Origin: Silurus meridionalis
Lineage: Eukaryota > Chordata > Actinopteri > Siluriformes > Siluridae
Reading direction: 5' to 3'
Length of the DNA: 64,000 bases
Assembly: GCF_014805685.1 (NCBI RefSeq)
Contig: NC_060892.1
Span: 6,126,490-6,190,489 of the forward strand
Part shown: piece after piece, positions 37,677-48,930 of the stretch
Layout of the letters: every line of letters starts with the position of its first letter
Numbering within the stretch: position 1 is the stretch's first letter
The notes under the pieces: model-generated
Databases searched by the model: none
The model's input: only the letters and a program-made list of their open reading frames with translations
Told to the model about the DNA's origin: nothing
Translations under genes and position numbers: made by a program

Positions 37677-38450
37677 ACGTAATTTCCGGACTATAAAGCA
37701 CACCCATATATAAGACCGCACCCACTGAATTTTACAAATATTTTTATTTTGACATAAATAAGCCGCACCTGTCTATAAGCCGTCTACACTAATGTACTTT
37801 ACACAGGCTTTAACGAAAGACACATTACACACGGTGTAACGGGTAAAATATGTTGCGTTTCCTTTAGGAGCAGAGCGGCATTTTGGAAATAGCCTGGCAC
37901 TGCATTTTTCCACTATTACAGTGTTCAAGACAAAGGAATATGTCCTTATTATTTTCTGATGCTGATTTCTAAGTTTCTTTGACTAACCCGTAACGCTGTT
38001 GCCAAGAAAAATTAAAAAGCACGAGTTTTGGAAACCTGTCTGTGCTTATATGATTTTTGTTGCAACTGGAGTTAGCAAGCTCTCCCTTCACCCAGACTCA
38101 ACGCGCTACAACGGCTTGTATCTAAACAGTAGCCGACCAAGTAAGTCATTGTTCACTGTCTTCCTCCTTCCTTTCACAACTATTTCTCTCGGGAGTTTAT
38201 CATCGTCGTGCGTTTAAAAAAAAACTTTTTTTCTCCCGATGCCGTGCAGCTCAGAACACAGGTGAGGTGCATTTTCCGTTTCCGTTCGGAAATTTCATTG
38301 GTCTAATGTTATGGGGTTCAGTTCTTTGGCTTGAAGTTTGTGAAACCGGGAAAAACCCAGGAAAAATTCATAAATAAGCCGCTTCGTTGTTTAAGCCGCG
38401 GGGTTCAAAACGTGGGAAAAAAGTAGCGGCGTATAGTCCGAAAAATACGG
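37677..38450 (-). mobile_element. CCGTATTTTCCGGACTATA-family MITE-like element, copy 2 (inverted)
   Basis: 774 bp between TA at 37675-37676 and 38451-38452. Left end ACGTAATTTCCGGACTATAA, right end (inverted) CCGTATTTTTCGGACTATAC. It is reversed relative to copies 1 and 3. The plus strand at 37999-38217 holds the MPRKIKKHEFWKPVCAYMI frame. Confidence 0.85.
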
Positions 38451-38708
38451 TAATAGTTTAATGTCCATACTTTCAATTACATTTAAACTTATTTTACTCT
38501 TTTTTTAATGATCATATCATTATATTACAGAGGAAGATCCCAGAATATAGATAATTGACTTTTTTTTTTTTTTGTAATAATACAATTCCTTACATTTCCT
38601 GTAAAAAAAAGCAAACGTGTGCAAATTGAATTCGCCTCATCTGACAGACAAACAGACATACACATGGACACAGACACATAAAAAGTCAGACAGACCCAGA
38701 CATGGACA

Positions 38709-38767
<59 letters not shown>
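38709..38767 (+). repeat. (CA)n microsatellite in a CAGA-rich context
   Basis: About 29 CA units within CAGACAGA-like sequence (38640-38860). The phrase AAATTGAATTCGCCTC occurs at both 38621 and 38926, indicating a local duplication of about 300 bp. Confidence 0.85.
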
Positions 38768-38772
<5 letters not shown>

Positions 38773-39235
38773 GATGGAGAGCTATACAGACATACAGGTG
38801 AATGGATATATGGAAAGATAGACAGACCGACCAACAAATATAAGAATGGACAGACAAACAGGAAATTTCTGCATTCTGCAATTTCTTCTAATTACAATTC
38901 TTCAAATTTCCTGTAAAAGTTGCAAATTGAATTCGCCTCGTGGCAGACAAACGCACAGACAAACATATACACATGGAAAGTACATATAGTTGAAGACTAT
39001 TTATGGTTTATGTTCACTTGTAGTTGTCTAATATCTTTGTGATCCAACACACACACACACACACACACACACCGTGCATGTTTCTCCCGTAATAAAAGAC
39101 TACTGCGACTTTGTCATCCATGCTGAAATCTGCCAGTCAGCCATCAGTGCTGATTTATTGACAGAGCGTAGAACACGTCACTATACACACACTCCTCAGG
39201 GGGAAAAAAAACAGGAAACATTATTGCCTCAGCAT

Positions 39236-39353
39236 AGAGAGAGAGAGAGACAGAGACACAGAGCGATATAGAAACAGAGAGAAAGAGAAACGGGTCGAGA
39301 GAGAGCGAGAGAGAGCGAGAGAGAGCGAGAGAGAGAGAGAGAGAGAGAGAGAG
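39236..39353 (+). repeat. (GA)n-rich purine tract
   Basis: AGAGAGAGA, GAGCGAGAGA and similar units, interrupted by CAGAGACACAG. 39354-39597 is unique. Confidence 0.85.
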
Positions 39354-39597
39354 TCGATTAACCTCTGACTCTCACACGCTGCTTTCTCCACGTACACAAG
39401 CTGCTGCTAAACAAACACACAGAGAACTCGGTGTTATCACTCTTCACAACATAAAGCCGCTCATTATTTATTGTGTTCGTTCAGCAGACGCTGTTTATTT
39501 CCTTTCCTGCGTCACTTAACACACTCTGGATAAAGCTGATGTGATTAACGTCATCTGCCGCATGTCCCATGTCTATGATTGTGGCTGTTGTCAGAAT

Positions 39598-39788
39598 ACT
39601 CTATACAGAAAAATGACTGGGACACCTGACTGCACCTCCTCTGACTGTCTCCTCGCCTCTACTACATCAGTACCCAAAAGAGTGGAGATTATGAAAACAG
39701 CAAACAGGTACTAAATGTGGAATAGGATGTCCAAAAACCACATACCAATCTTATGGTCATGTGTACACAAACTTTTGTCCATACAGTG
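39598..39788 (+). mobile_element. Degraded Tc1-like element, copy 4 (short)
   Basis: Left end CTCTATACAGAAAAATGACT then GGGACACCTGACTG; right end GTACACAAACTTTTGTCC, CATACAGTG and TA. Strong internal deletion leaves under 200 bp. Confidence 0.65.
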
Positions 39789-40310
39789 TATTATCATTCA
39801 AAAAACATATTGGATTAATATGTAAATATATTACTTTAAATTCTGTTGGACGATCACAATATAATTAAGCCATTGCTTTGATTTAACCCTTGCAATCAGC
39901 AATATATAATGACATTAGTAAATACATAAAACAATTTAATGAAAAAACACAATTAAGTTTCAGCTGCTATAACTATATTAGGAATAATAATAATAATAAA
40001 AATTATTTTGTTTATAGGTACCTTCCAGGACCTACAATAAAAAAAAAAACAGTACAAAATTGTTTAAAAGGAAAAAGCAGTTTCAAAGAAAACACTAAAC
40101 AAACAAAAAGACGTACATATACAACGTCAATGATGTACCTGCCTGAAAATATGCGTTTTCAAACAAGAGAAAGGAGTTGCTGTTATCAAAAGGGAAGTAA
40201 ATTCCACGTAAATTGGGCCGGCATAGCTAAAAGCTCGAGATGTCAAACGCATACAAGGAAGAACTCTGTTAGATGAGGACACTGATCCAAGAGTTCGAGA
40301 GATTAGTATG
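39789..40310. other. AT-rich stretch, no gene recognised
   Basis: A 128-codon open frame (39890-40276) has no recognisable domain and low-complexity composition. Confidence 0.45.
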
Positions 40311-41215
40311 GTAATTTGTAGTAACTGTAGTGGATATAGCAGTAGTAGCAGTAGTAGTATTAGTTATAGTAGTAGCAGTAGTAATAGTAGCATTAGTAGC
40401 AATAGTAGTGGTATTAGTTGTAATAACAGTAGTAGCATTAGTAGATATAGTAATATTAGTTATATTAGTAGCAGTAGTATGAGTTATAATAGTAGTAATA
40501 GTAGCATTAAAGTAGTTAAAGTAGTAGCATTAATAATAGTAAATATAGAAATATTAGTAGTATTAGTAGTAACAGTAGTAGTATTAGTAGCATTAATTAC
40601 TGTAATTATAAAAGTAGTATTAGTAGCGACAGTAGTAGTATTAGTAGTAGTAGCATTAACTAAAGTAATTATAGAAATAGTATTTGTAATAATAGTAGTA
40701 GTAGTTATAGTGGTAGTATTAGTAGTAGTACAGTAATCCCCCGCTTTACCGCGAATCTCTCGCCCCAGGTTTATCGCGGAATTGCATTTGCCACATAACT
40801 AATTCGTTTGGCTGATTTTCCCGGTCTCTCACGGATAGCACGATAGCAAAAAAACTTATAGGCACCTGTTTTTATGCGTTTTATGTTAAAATAATGAAAT
40901 TTATTAATAGAAATATCATTAAATTATAAAATAAAGTAAAACAATAATACAGTAAATTAAAATAAAATTAAATAAAAGCATTTTTGGGGTGGCGTCTGTT
41001 TATCGCGTTTTTTTGTTTAATCGTGGGCGGTTTTGGAACGTAGCCATTACTGTATTAGTGGTTTAGTAGTAGCTGTTAAAAAAGTAGCATTAATTATAGT
41101 AAATATGGAAGGAGTATTAGTATTGACGGTAGTAGTTATAGTAATAGTAGTAGTATAATAGTAGCATTAACTATAATTTAGTAGCATTATTAGTAGCAAT
41201 AGTATTAATCTTAGT
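40311..41215 (+). repeat. Imperfect (TAG)n trinucleotide array
   Basis: AGTAGTAGCATTAGTAGTAA-like sequence over about 580 bp, split by a pogo-like insertion at 40731-41052. Serine-rich and valine-rich frames arise from it and are not genes. Confidence 0.9.
40731..41052 (+). mobile_element. pogo/Tigger-like non-autonomous element inside the TAG array
   Basis: 322 bp between TA at 40729-40730 and 41053-41054. Ends CAGTAATCCCCCGCTTTACC and, inverted, CAGTAATGGCTACGTTCC; CAGTAAT is shared exactly. Internal TTTATCGCGG and TTTATCGCGT also lie in opposite parts of the element. TAG-array sequence resumes on both sides. Confidence 0.75.
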
Positions 41216-43336
41216 ATGTGATACTATTGGCTGGCTGTTTCAAATATTAATCCTTTTGACCAAACTTTTATTTAATTTTGAAATTCATCAGCAGTTTGAA
41301 CTTAATTGGTGTGTAAGCGATCTCATAAATGGATGTTCATGTTTTCTCAGCTTTCCAATTTGGTGATTTAATCCGAAATGCAGACTTTACAAGAAGCACC
41401 AACACATTCAGAGAGCTGATAATTAAACTCTCATCTGCTTGATGGTCACTGTTCTATCGTCCTTTATCTACCTTTTCTGCAGACAACAACAGAGAAACTA
41501 TCACTCCAGCGTTTACACAATCGCCTGTGTCACATTTCTAAACTGGTCACATGGGAACACTTCACTGAGTATGTGCGGAGAGGAAACTGATGTAATGCTG
41601 AAAGAGACCCAGCTGTATGCGCATGTTAAAAACCCTGTGCGACATTTCTATTCTTCCCAAACTTTAAAGTGCACAGCCGCATGATGCATCGGCTGTGACT
41701 CACAGCTCGGTTGAAAGAGTGAACTATGAAACCGATTACGAGTCAAAGTTAAATAAAGTTGAGTAAACATCAGCACCAGCGTTTTTTTTTTTTTTGCCGA
41801 AATCTAGTTGGAACATGTTACACTACAACCATCTCTGCCCTTTCAACTAACGGCTCGACGTAAATCACCAGCACCTGGTCATAAAGTTAGATGGCATGTG
41901 ATCCTTGTCCTAGAACATCCACAGCCTGAAGCAAGCTACAAGCATGCAGAGGGTCAGGTGTGAAAATACACTACTCAAACAATCACAGATTAAAAAAATC
42001 TATCATGTCACCGTGTTAATGTGATCTGCTGATAAATCACTTGCACTACAAAAAGTAAACAACTGGAAATAAGTGCATCACCAAAAGCAATTGGACAATG
42101 ACACAAGCTCCAGTCACAAATGTATTGCCGGTACAAATGCGACTAATTTAAAAAAAAACATCCTGAGAGCGTATCTTTCAGAAATGCAAATTTGTGGAAC
42201 GGCATGCAACATTCATTGTATTCATTTGTTTATTTACATGCAGCACAGATTACATTTTTTATTTATTTAATTACATCAATATGTGTCGTTTCCATTACAA
42301 ATCCGTTGAACAAATTGGACAACTCAAAGAAGTTATGTGTCATGTGACAAAACACCCCATTACAATGAATGAACAGCTTATAATTTACAAATAAGGTATT
42401 TAATAGAACCCCTTTTAGAATCTTCAAAAAAAAAAAAAGTGACAAATGTCCCCAATGAAGAACCTGTTGCTGGTTTGTCAAGAGTCTCATGCACCTCATT
42501 CTCTTGTCCTTTGAGTTATCGCTTGTCCTCTCCGAAAGGAAGATACAGCCAGAACCATTTTGTTTGAAAAAAATAAAAATTAGGAACATGCAGAATAAAC
42601 TAGTGTAAATAGGCTTTGAAGATACAGCACTCATTATTATGTTTTTATTTTATAAGATGTCCAAAGATATAAATTCATTAATAAAAATAGAGTTAAACTA
42701 CTAAAGATTCAGCACTGCTTTAACCTTGTGCCTACGGCCACAGTAAACATTTACTACCGATTTATTTTGAATGTAGAATAGTTATCGCCTTTAAACGTGT
42801 ATACTAAAAAAATCTTTGTTAAATAAATATTGAAACGGAAAAAAACTACACAAACACTTCCACAAAACACAAACACTCCCCCCCCCCCGAAAGCAGCTGC
42901 TGAACCCCCGGGGCTCTGCGTCACTACGGTACCTGCAACACGCCTCTGCAAAACCAGATGGAAAATGGCATCCTGACTATTTGGTGAATTTTTATAATTT
43001 TTTTTTATAGTTCACACCCAAGCCAGGTTGAGAAAACGACAAGCGTAAATCCATCATTGGGTGTAAAGAAAGTGAAACATAAAAAAGTGCTTGGCGTTTG
43101 CAAGACCGCTTGTTTTTAAAGTAATGTTATATAAATGCTGTGACGACGACCAACGGAGAACCTACAAGGAGAACGTAAAAGAGACCTAAAGAACAAACCA
43201 CTTCACAATTCATGCGATTCAAGAAAATCTTACTGATGTCATGAGTTAAACTCAGACAATGCCGTTATTATATTCTGATTAGCCAACAGAAATTAGACAT
43301 ACTATACTTGAATATTAATTCAGTATGTTTTATGTA
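41216..43336. other. Unique AT-rich stretch within intron 1
   Basis: No gene recognised. Poly-T at 41781-41794 and poly-C at 42881-42889. Open frames (for example 42263-42634 minus) lack domains. Confidence 0.5.
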
Positions 43337-44320
43337 CACTATATATACACAAAAGTTTGTGGACACCTGACCATAAGATTCGTATGCGTTTTTAAACATC
43401 TCATTTCACGGTTCGTTCCTGTTTGCAATCATCATAACTTCCACTCTTCTGGGAAGATGCTCCACTACATTTTGGAGTGTGTCCAAATTTAATGATGCGG
43501 CATCCATAGGCATCCTATACAACTGTGTTTACCGTATTTTTCGGACTATACGCCGCTACTTTTTTCCCACGTTTTGAACCCTTAAACAACAAAGCGACTT
43601 ATTTATGAATTTTTCCTGGGTTTTTCCCGGTTTCACAAACTTCAAGCCAAAAAATTAAACCCCATAACATTAGACCAATGAAATTTCCGAACGGAAACGG
43701 AAAAACGCACCTCACCTGTGTTCTGAGCTGCAAGGCATCGGGAGAAAAAACGTTTTTTTTAAACGCACGACGATGCCAAAAGATAAACTCCCGAGAGAAA
43801 TAGTTGTGAAAGGAAGGAGGAAGACAGTGAACAATTACTTTCTTAGTAGGCTACTGTTTAGATACAAGCCTCTCTAACTCGCTAACGGTTGCAACAGAAA
43901 TCATATAAGCACAGACAGGTTTCCAAAACTCGTGCTTTTTTATTTTTCTTGGCAACAGCGTTATGGGTTAGTCAAAGAAACTTAGAAATGAGCATCAGAA
44001 AATAATAAGGACATATTCCTCATCTTGCACACACCACAGTACAGTAATACTGGAAAAATGCAGTGGCAGGCTATTTCCAAAATACCGCTATGCTGCTAAA
44101 GGAAGCGCAACATATTTCACCCGTTACACCGCGTGTAACATGTCTTTCGTTAAAGCCTGTGTAAAGTACATTAGTGTAGAAGGCTTATTTATGTTAAAAA
44201 TAAAAATATTTGTAAAATTTAGTGGGTGCGGCTTATATATGGGTGCGCTTTATAGTCCTGAAATTACGGTACTTTGTGATGACAGTTTGAGACTTTTGTA
44301 TAATTTATTTTTTTTTTACC
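43337..44320 (-). mobile_element. Degraded Tc1-like element, copy 5, split by a MITE
   Basis: Starts CACTATATATACACAAAAGT after TA, then TTTGTGGACACCTGACCATA. At 43530 it reaches CCTATACAACTGTGTTTA and is interrupted. After 44271 the continuation CTTTGTGATGACAGTTTGAG matches copy 3 (GCTTTGTGTCAACAGTTTGG) just after its CCTACACAATTGTGTGCC. The right end is not clear. Confidence 0.65.
43532..44269 (+). mobile_element. CCGTATTTTCCGGACTATA-family MITE-like element, copy 3, nested in Tc1 copy 5
   Basis: 738 bp between TA dinucleotides (43530-43531 and 44270-44271). Same orientation as copy 1; ends CCGTATTTTTCGGACTATAC and, inverted, CCGTAATTTCAGGACTATAA. Confidence 0.88.
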
Positions 44321-44912
44321 ATTTTCATGAATACAAAAACTATAATTTAGTTCAAATAGGAAAAAAAAATTATTCTTGCACAAGATACTGGTTTTGGTGT
44401 GTTTAAAGTGATACTTCCTGGTGCTGACTTTTAATTCACTTTTACACAGTATGTTAGGAAATCAGAAAAAAAAAAAAAAAAAAAAAAAACACTTACTGCT
44501 TTGTTACCTTCCAAACACTGTACACACTTTAACTCTTATTTCTTGCATGTTTAAATGTGAAGCTCAATTATTATTTCTGAAGAATTCTAAAAGACGTCAC
44601 TGTGTTCTGTATGCAGTGCTAGTATACAGTGGCACGGAGAGGGATTTGGAGTTTGGGCCAAATCAGGAAGTCTGCATAACTGCTTTCAAAATCATGCAAA
44701 GCATTTCCTCCAAAATTGCAAATGATCATATAATACATAATAACAAGGCATGTAATCCAACCACATTATAGACGTTCAAAAAAACACAATCATCAAATAA
44801 CATTATGATACATAACCTGTAAAAATACACTTTGAGATTTATTTTATTCTACTTTCAATAACATGCCTTAATCACTTTAAATTCAATAAATACTTCTTAT
44901 CTTAATAATTAT

Positions 44913-45357
44913 TAGGGCTGAAATGATTCCTTGATTAATTCGAATACAAATTTTGTCAATTTTTGTCCATGTCCATTTAACAACACAGAGAGCACGGTTT
45001 CCCCACGGACCATCATTACTGCCGCACCAACTGCTAAACTCTGGACCGCTCTGGGGTCTCATTTATAAACGTGTCATACGTACGTAAATGTGTGTACGCC
45101 ACTTTCCACACAAAGATTGTGAGCACGTGTCCCCTTCTCGCCTTTTGTTTCCACATTTTGCGTACGCAACCTTTGCGTGGAAAGTGGCGTACACATGTTT
45201 TCAGTCTAATTTTTTTTTATAAATAAGACCCCTCGACAGGTAACACGGAAGACTGCAGATAAAAAGAAATGGAGGAATTGAGAGAAAACAGCGAGGGGCA
45301 AAGAAAAGATTCAGGTTAAAGAACACAAGGTTTTCAAAGCTTGGGGTCATTAAAACA
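44913..45357 (+). mobile_element. hAT-like end and BED-finger relic
   Basis: TAGGGCTGAAATGATTCCTT at 44913 is the same terminal motif as at the right end of the element at 52773-53663. 45290-45350 (AAAGAACACAAGG...GCTTGGGGTCATT) resembles the BED zinc-finger start of hAT transposases. A separate palindromic MITE is inserted between. The right end is not defined. Confidence 0.5.
45053..45232. mobile_element. Palindromic MITE (180 bp)
   Basis: Ends GGGGTCTCATTTATAAA and, inverted, GGGGTCTTATTTATAAA. A second internal inverted repeat of 25 bp with one mismatch pairs 45090-45114 (TGTGTACGCCACTTTCCACA...) with 45171-45195. The whole unit could fold into a long hairpin. No clear target duplication. 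Confidence 0.75.
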
Positions 45358-46056
45358 AAGAAAACACCATATAGAGAGGTGACCTTTTAAAAAGTAATTT
45401 GAAATAGATTTTTATATTTTTATAAAATAAATGGGTTTAATTTTCAAAGTCTGCAATTTTAGCAATATAATGTACAGTTTTATTATCAGAATTTGAAAGA
45501 ATGCTGAACAGCCTGTTGGTTTCACGGTGTTTATATGCTTTGGGTTAGTAAAGTGTGGTTTAAACTCCGAATCCTCACTGTTAATTTTTCATGCGAGACT
45601 CGTGTGGGACAGAAGCTGTACAAGCACTGGGTAAACAGAGAAAATAAGAGGTAAAGCACTGAGGAAAAACCCATAAACAGCATTAGATTATTTTTAAATC
45701 CTTTGTAGTGGTGATCAGAGGCAAACATCATGCAAACGGCTGGTCAAATACTTATGGACCCGAGTGTAGGACACTGGAAATGGTGTGTACTTGTAGGCCA
45801 ACTTCATTCCTGTGTAGTAAAGCTTTGTTATATTCAGTGCATATTAATCTCTGTTATGTTTCCCCCTGGCACGTGTCCCGGACTGGCGCGAGCTGTGGCT
45901 TCAGCAGCTGGCATACTGTGGTATTTTGACTCGTTTCGGAAAATTGCTTCTGAATGAAAGCCATGCAGCTAGAGCAACGTCCACAAGGCAGGAAAACATG
46001 CACACACTTAGACACTAACCACTTTACTTCATTTTCCCCAAAGGTGCTCTGTTGCA

Positions 46057-46203
<147 letters not shown>

Positions 46204-46499
46204 TATATTATTAGTGCTTATATCAATAAATCAATTGTGAGTTGTGCAATCAATGTCTCAGCGTCTAATTACTTAATTAATTAATTAAAAATAATCCAAT
46301 TATACTAGGGATGTGCATCTGCATAATTGAGGCTGATGGAAAGTGGAACTTTTCTATAAAGCCAGAATTATAAGTTTCAGTTTTACAACATACAGAAATA
46401 TCAATTAACCCAGAATGGTTTTGTTCCTAAACAGTTGCAAGTTTCCTTTATAAGACACTCTGGATCCCTGAACAAGCACCAGAATCAGTGTGAAGTGTA

Positions 46500-46502
<3 letters not shown>

Positions 46503-46566
<64 letters not shown>
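46503..46566 (+). repeat. (TG)n followed by (GA)n
   Basis: About 23 TG units then GAGAGAGA. No gene nearby. Confidence 0.9.
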
Positions 46567-46599
46567 CTTGTAGATCAGCTCTCATTTAGAAACAGGTGA

Positions 46600-48160
46600 G
46601 TGAGTTCACTTGCATTCCCCAAGCTGTTTTTTTCCTTCCTCAAGCCTGATTTCGTTGCACACATGCGCACACATGAAGATGGGAAGGTGGCAGTGCAGCC
46701 TGTAGCCTGTATTTCAAGTCCACATTACAAGCCCCCTTAAATGTAGAAATATCAAACATTTCCGTCCTACACGAGTCTTTGTACAGGTTTCCAGGTGTAC
46801 AGGAAGGTTTATGGCCTACTTTGTGTTATACATTTTACGAAAGAATCCTGAATGCCACTGAAAACATTTAAACAAGTCTTGTTTGTATAGCTCTGTTCCT
46901 AGTGGCTGTGAGCCGTATTATACGTAATCAGATCCGTATTCAACAGTCAGTTTCATCAAGGAGAAATGACGCAGGTTTACAAAACTGATAACGTAGCAGA
47001 ATGTACAGTTATGACAAAACCCTATAAATGGTATTAGCATTTCCTTTCATTTCAAGATCATTGCAGAATAAAATATTCTAGTAACCTTTTCTTAAACGCT
47101 CATTTTTGACCAAAAGAACATCTTATGTATGTTTTCTTTATAAAGGTAACAATTAAACGTAAGAGAATTTGTCCATAACGAAAAAATTAAATAAAATAGG
47201 CCCTTGCTATTGGTTGAATGAATAGCTGTTAGCAAGTACTAATTACTCCCTGTGGGCTTTCTATTTTCGTTGCTTATATTAAAATCCTTTTAGTTTAGCG
47301 TACCGTAAAGCATTTTTCTTTTCCACATAACTGTTCAATTCTGCTTTGTCAGAAACTATTCTATAACAGTAGCTGACATGACGGCAACCTTTCATCGCAA
47401 ATTCATAACAACGTACTCGTGTAGCTATTTAACTATGAGAAAGAGATGTGCCTTGGCTGATGTACTACGTTTTAAATAAAAAGTACACGGTGTTAATGCG
47501 ATTTTTCAGCAAACTCCATTAACGCAATCCAACAATAACAGGAGTGCTTTCATATTGCCTAGTTAAAGTACCATATCCTGTACCTGAGGGGGAAAAACCT
47601 TGTTTCTTTTCCTCACAAAAGTCAAGGTGATTATTGACATAGCGTTAGTGGTGCTGAAAGGTTTACAGCCAGATTAAAGCGATATCAAAAACGTTTACGA
47701 TCCTGCGCTTCAGTCAAGAAGAGTTTGTATTCAATGAACCCTTTTTCTCTCCTTTCATACAATAAAGACATTCTTGTGTGACTCATAAAATAATATATAT
47801 TAAAAAAAACTTTCACCTCAGCACCTAAGGTAAACCCCTACTGCAGATATGAAGCTTTTACCCCAATTACGTACAGAGTCTAAATAAACGTGGCATATTA
47901 CAGCATCAACATGTTTACCAAACAAGTATTAATCATTCAGCCATATTTATATCTAAAACATAGCCCTGAGATGATTTAATAGCAATAAAAGTTCATGATA
48001 TTCTCAGCGAATTAGAGCAAACAATTCCTAAATGTTCGAAAATATAAAAAACAAAGTAAAAGGTGAAATGATCATTACTTTCACTGGTCTTCCGAGACTT
48101 TTTTATAATACCATATAATACCAATGCCATATTCAGGCTTATAATCACCCACACTAATTC
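46600..48160. other. Unique AT-rich stretch
   Basis: No gene or repeat recognised. Confidence 0.5.
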
Positions 48161-48930
48161 AAGCTAGTTATTGGAGAGCTTTTCTGAGAGGATTTTTACA
48201 TCAGTCATGATAAATGATCAGAAATCTCTACAAGCTAACATAAGCTAACCTGACTAGATTTTGTGTCATATTCATGATCCTCACAGGGAACTAACTGGCT
48301 AACTTAAACTAACCTGAAGGGATTTCTGACAGGATTTTTAAGTCATAAAATCTTATATTGATCACAATGAATGCTAACTGACTAGCTAATAATCCCCTTA
48401 ATCTTAATGCAAGCAAGCAGGCTAATGTCAGATTATTTTACAGTTGTTCTAAAACTTCATTTCAGAAGTTGTGCTTATAACAGTTATGAGCTAACTTTAT
48501 TGGATATTTATATCCTATACATGCCATTACAATCGTTCATAATTTTGCTAACATACGCTAATCGAGCAGAATTTGTGGCAGCATTTTTTTTAATACTCAA
48601 ATACTCAGTCATCTCTGCTAATGCTTGCAGTCTAGCTTATAATCTTTTACTAATGTAAGATAGAGGCCTACCATTAGCTAACTGCACAGGATTTATCGCA
48701 TTTTTTATAATTTATATTAAAAATGCCCTCACTTTTTAATGCTAGTCATCGATCTAATATGAGCTAATCTTAGAGGAAATCCGTCACGATTATAACCCAC
48801 ATTATTACTGCTATTTCATTGAAACAATTCAATTATTAACTACACACAGACTAAATTGCTTGAACTAGCTGAATGTTATGTCAGCGCTACAGGCACTGAG
48901 TGAACTAGCTTAGCTAATGTTGTAAACTGA
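48160..48930 (+). repeat. Very degenerate GCTAAC-rich tandem repeat
   Basis: The phrase (AA)GCTAAC(AT)..GCTAA.CTGACT(A)GATTT..GTCA recurs about every 100-125 bp. Strong decay; the motif vocabulary (GCTAG/GCTAAC/AACCTG) recalls the left-edge tandem repeat, but no clean alignment is claimed. Confidence 0.4.
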
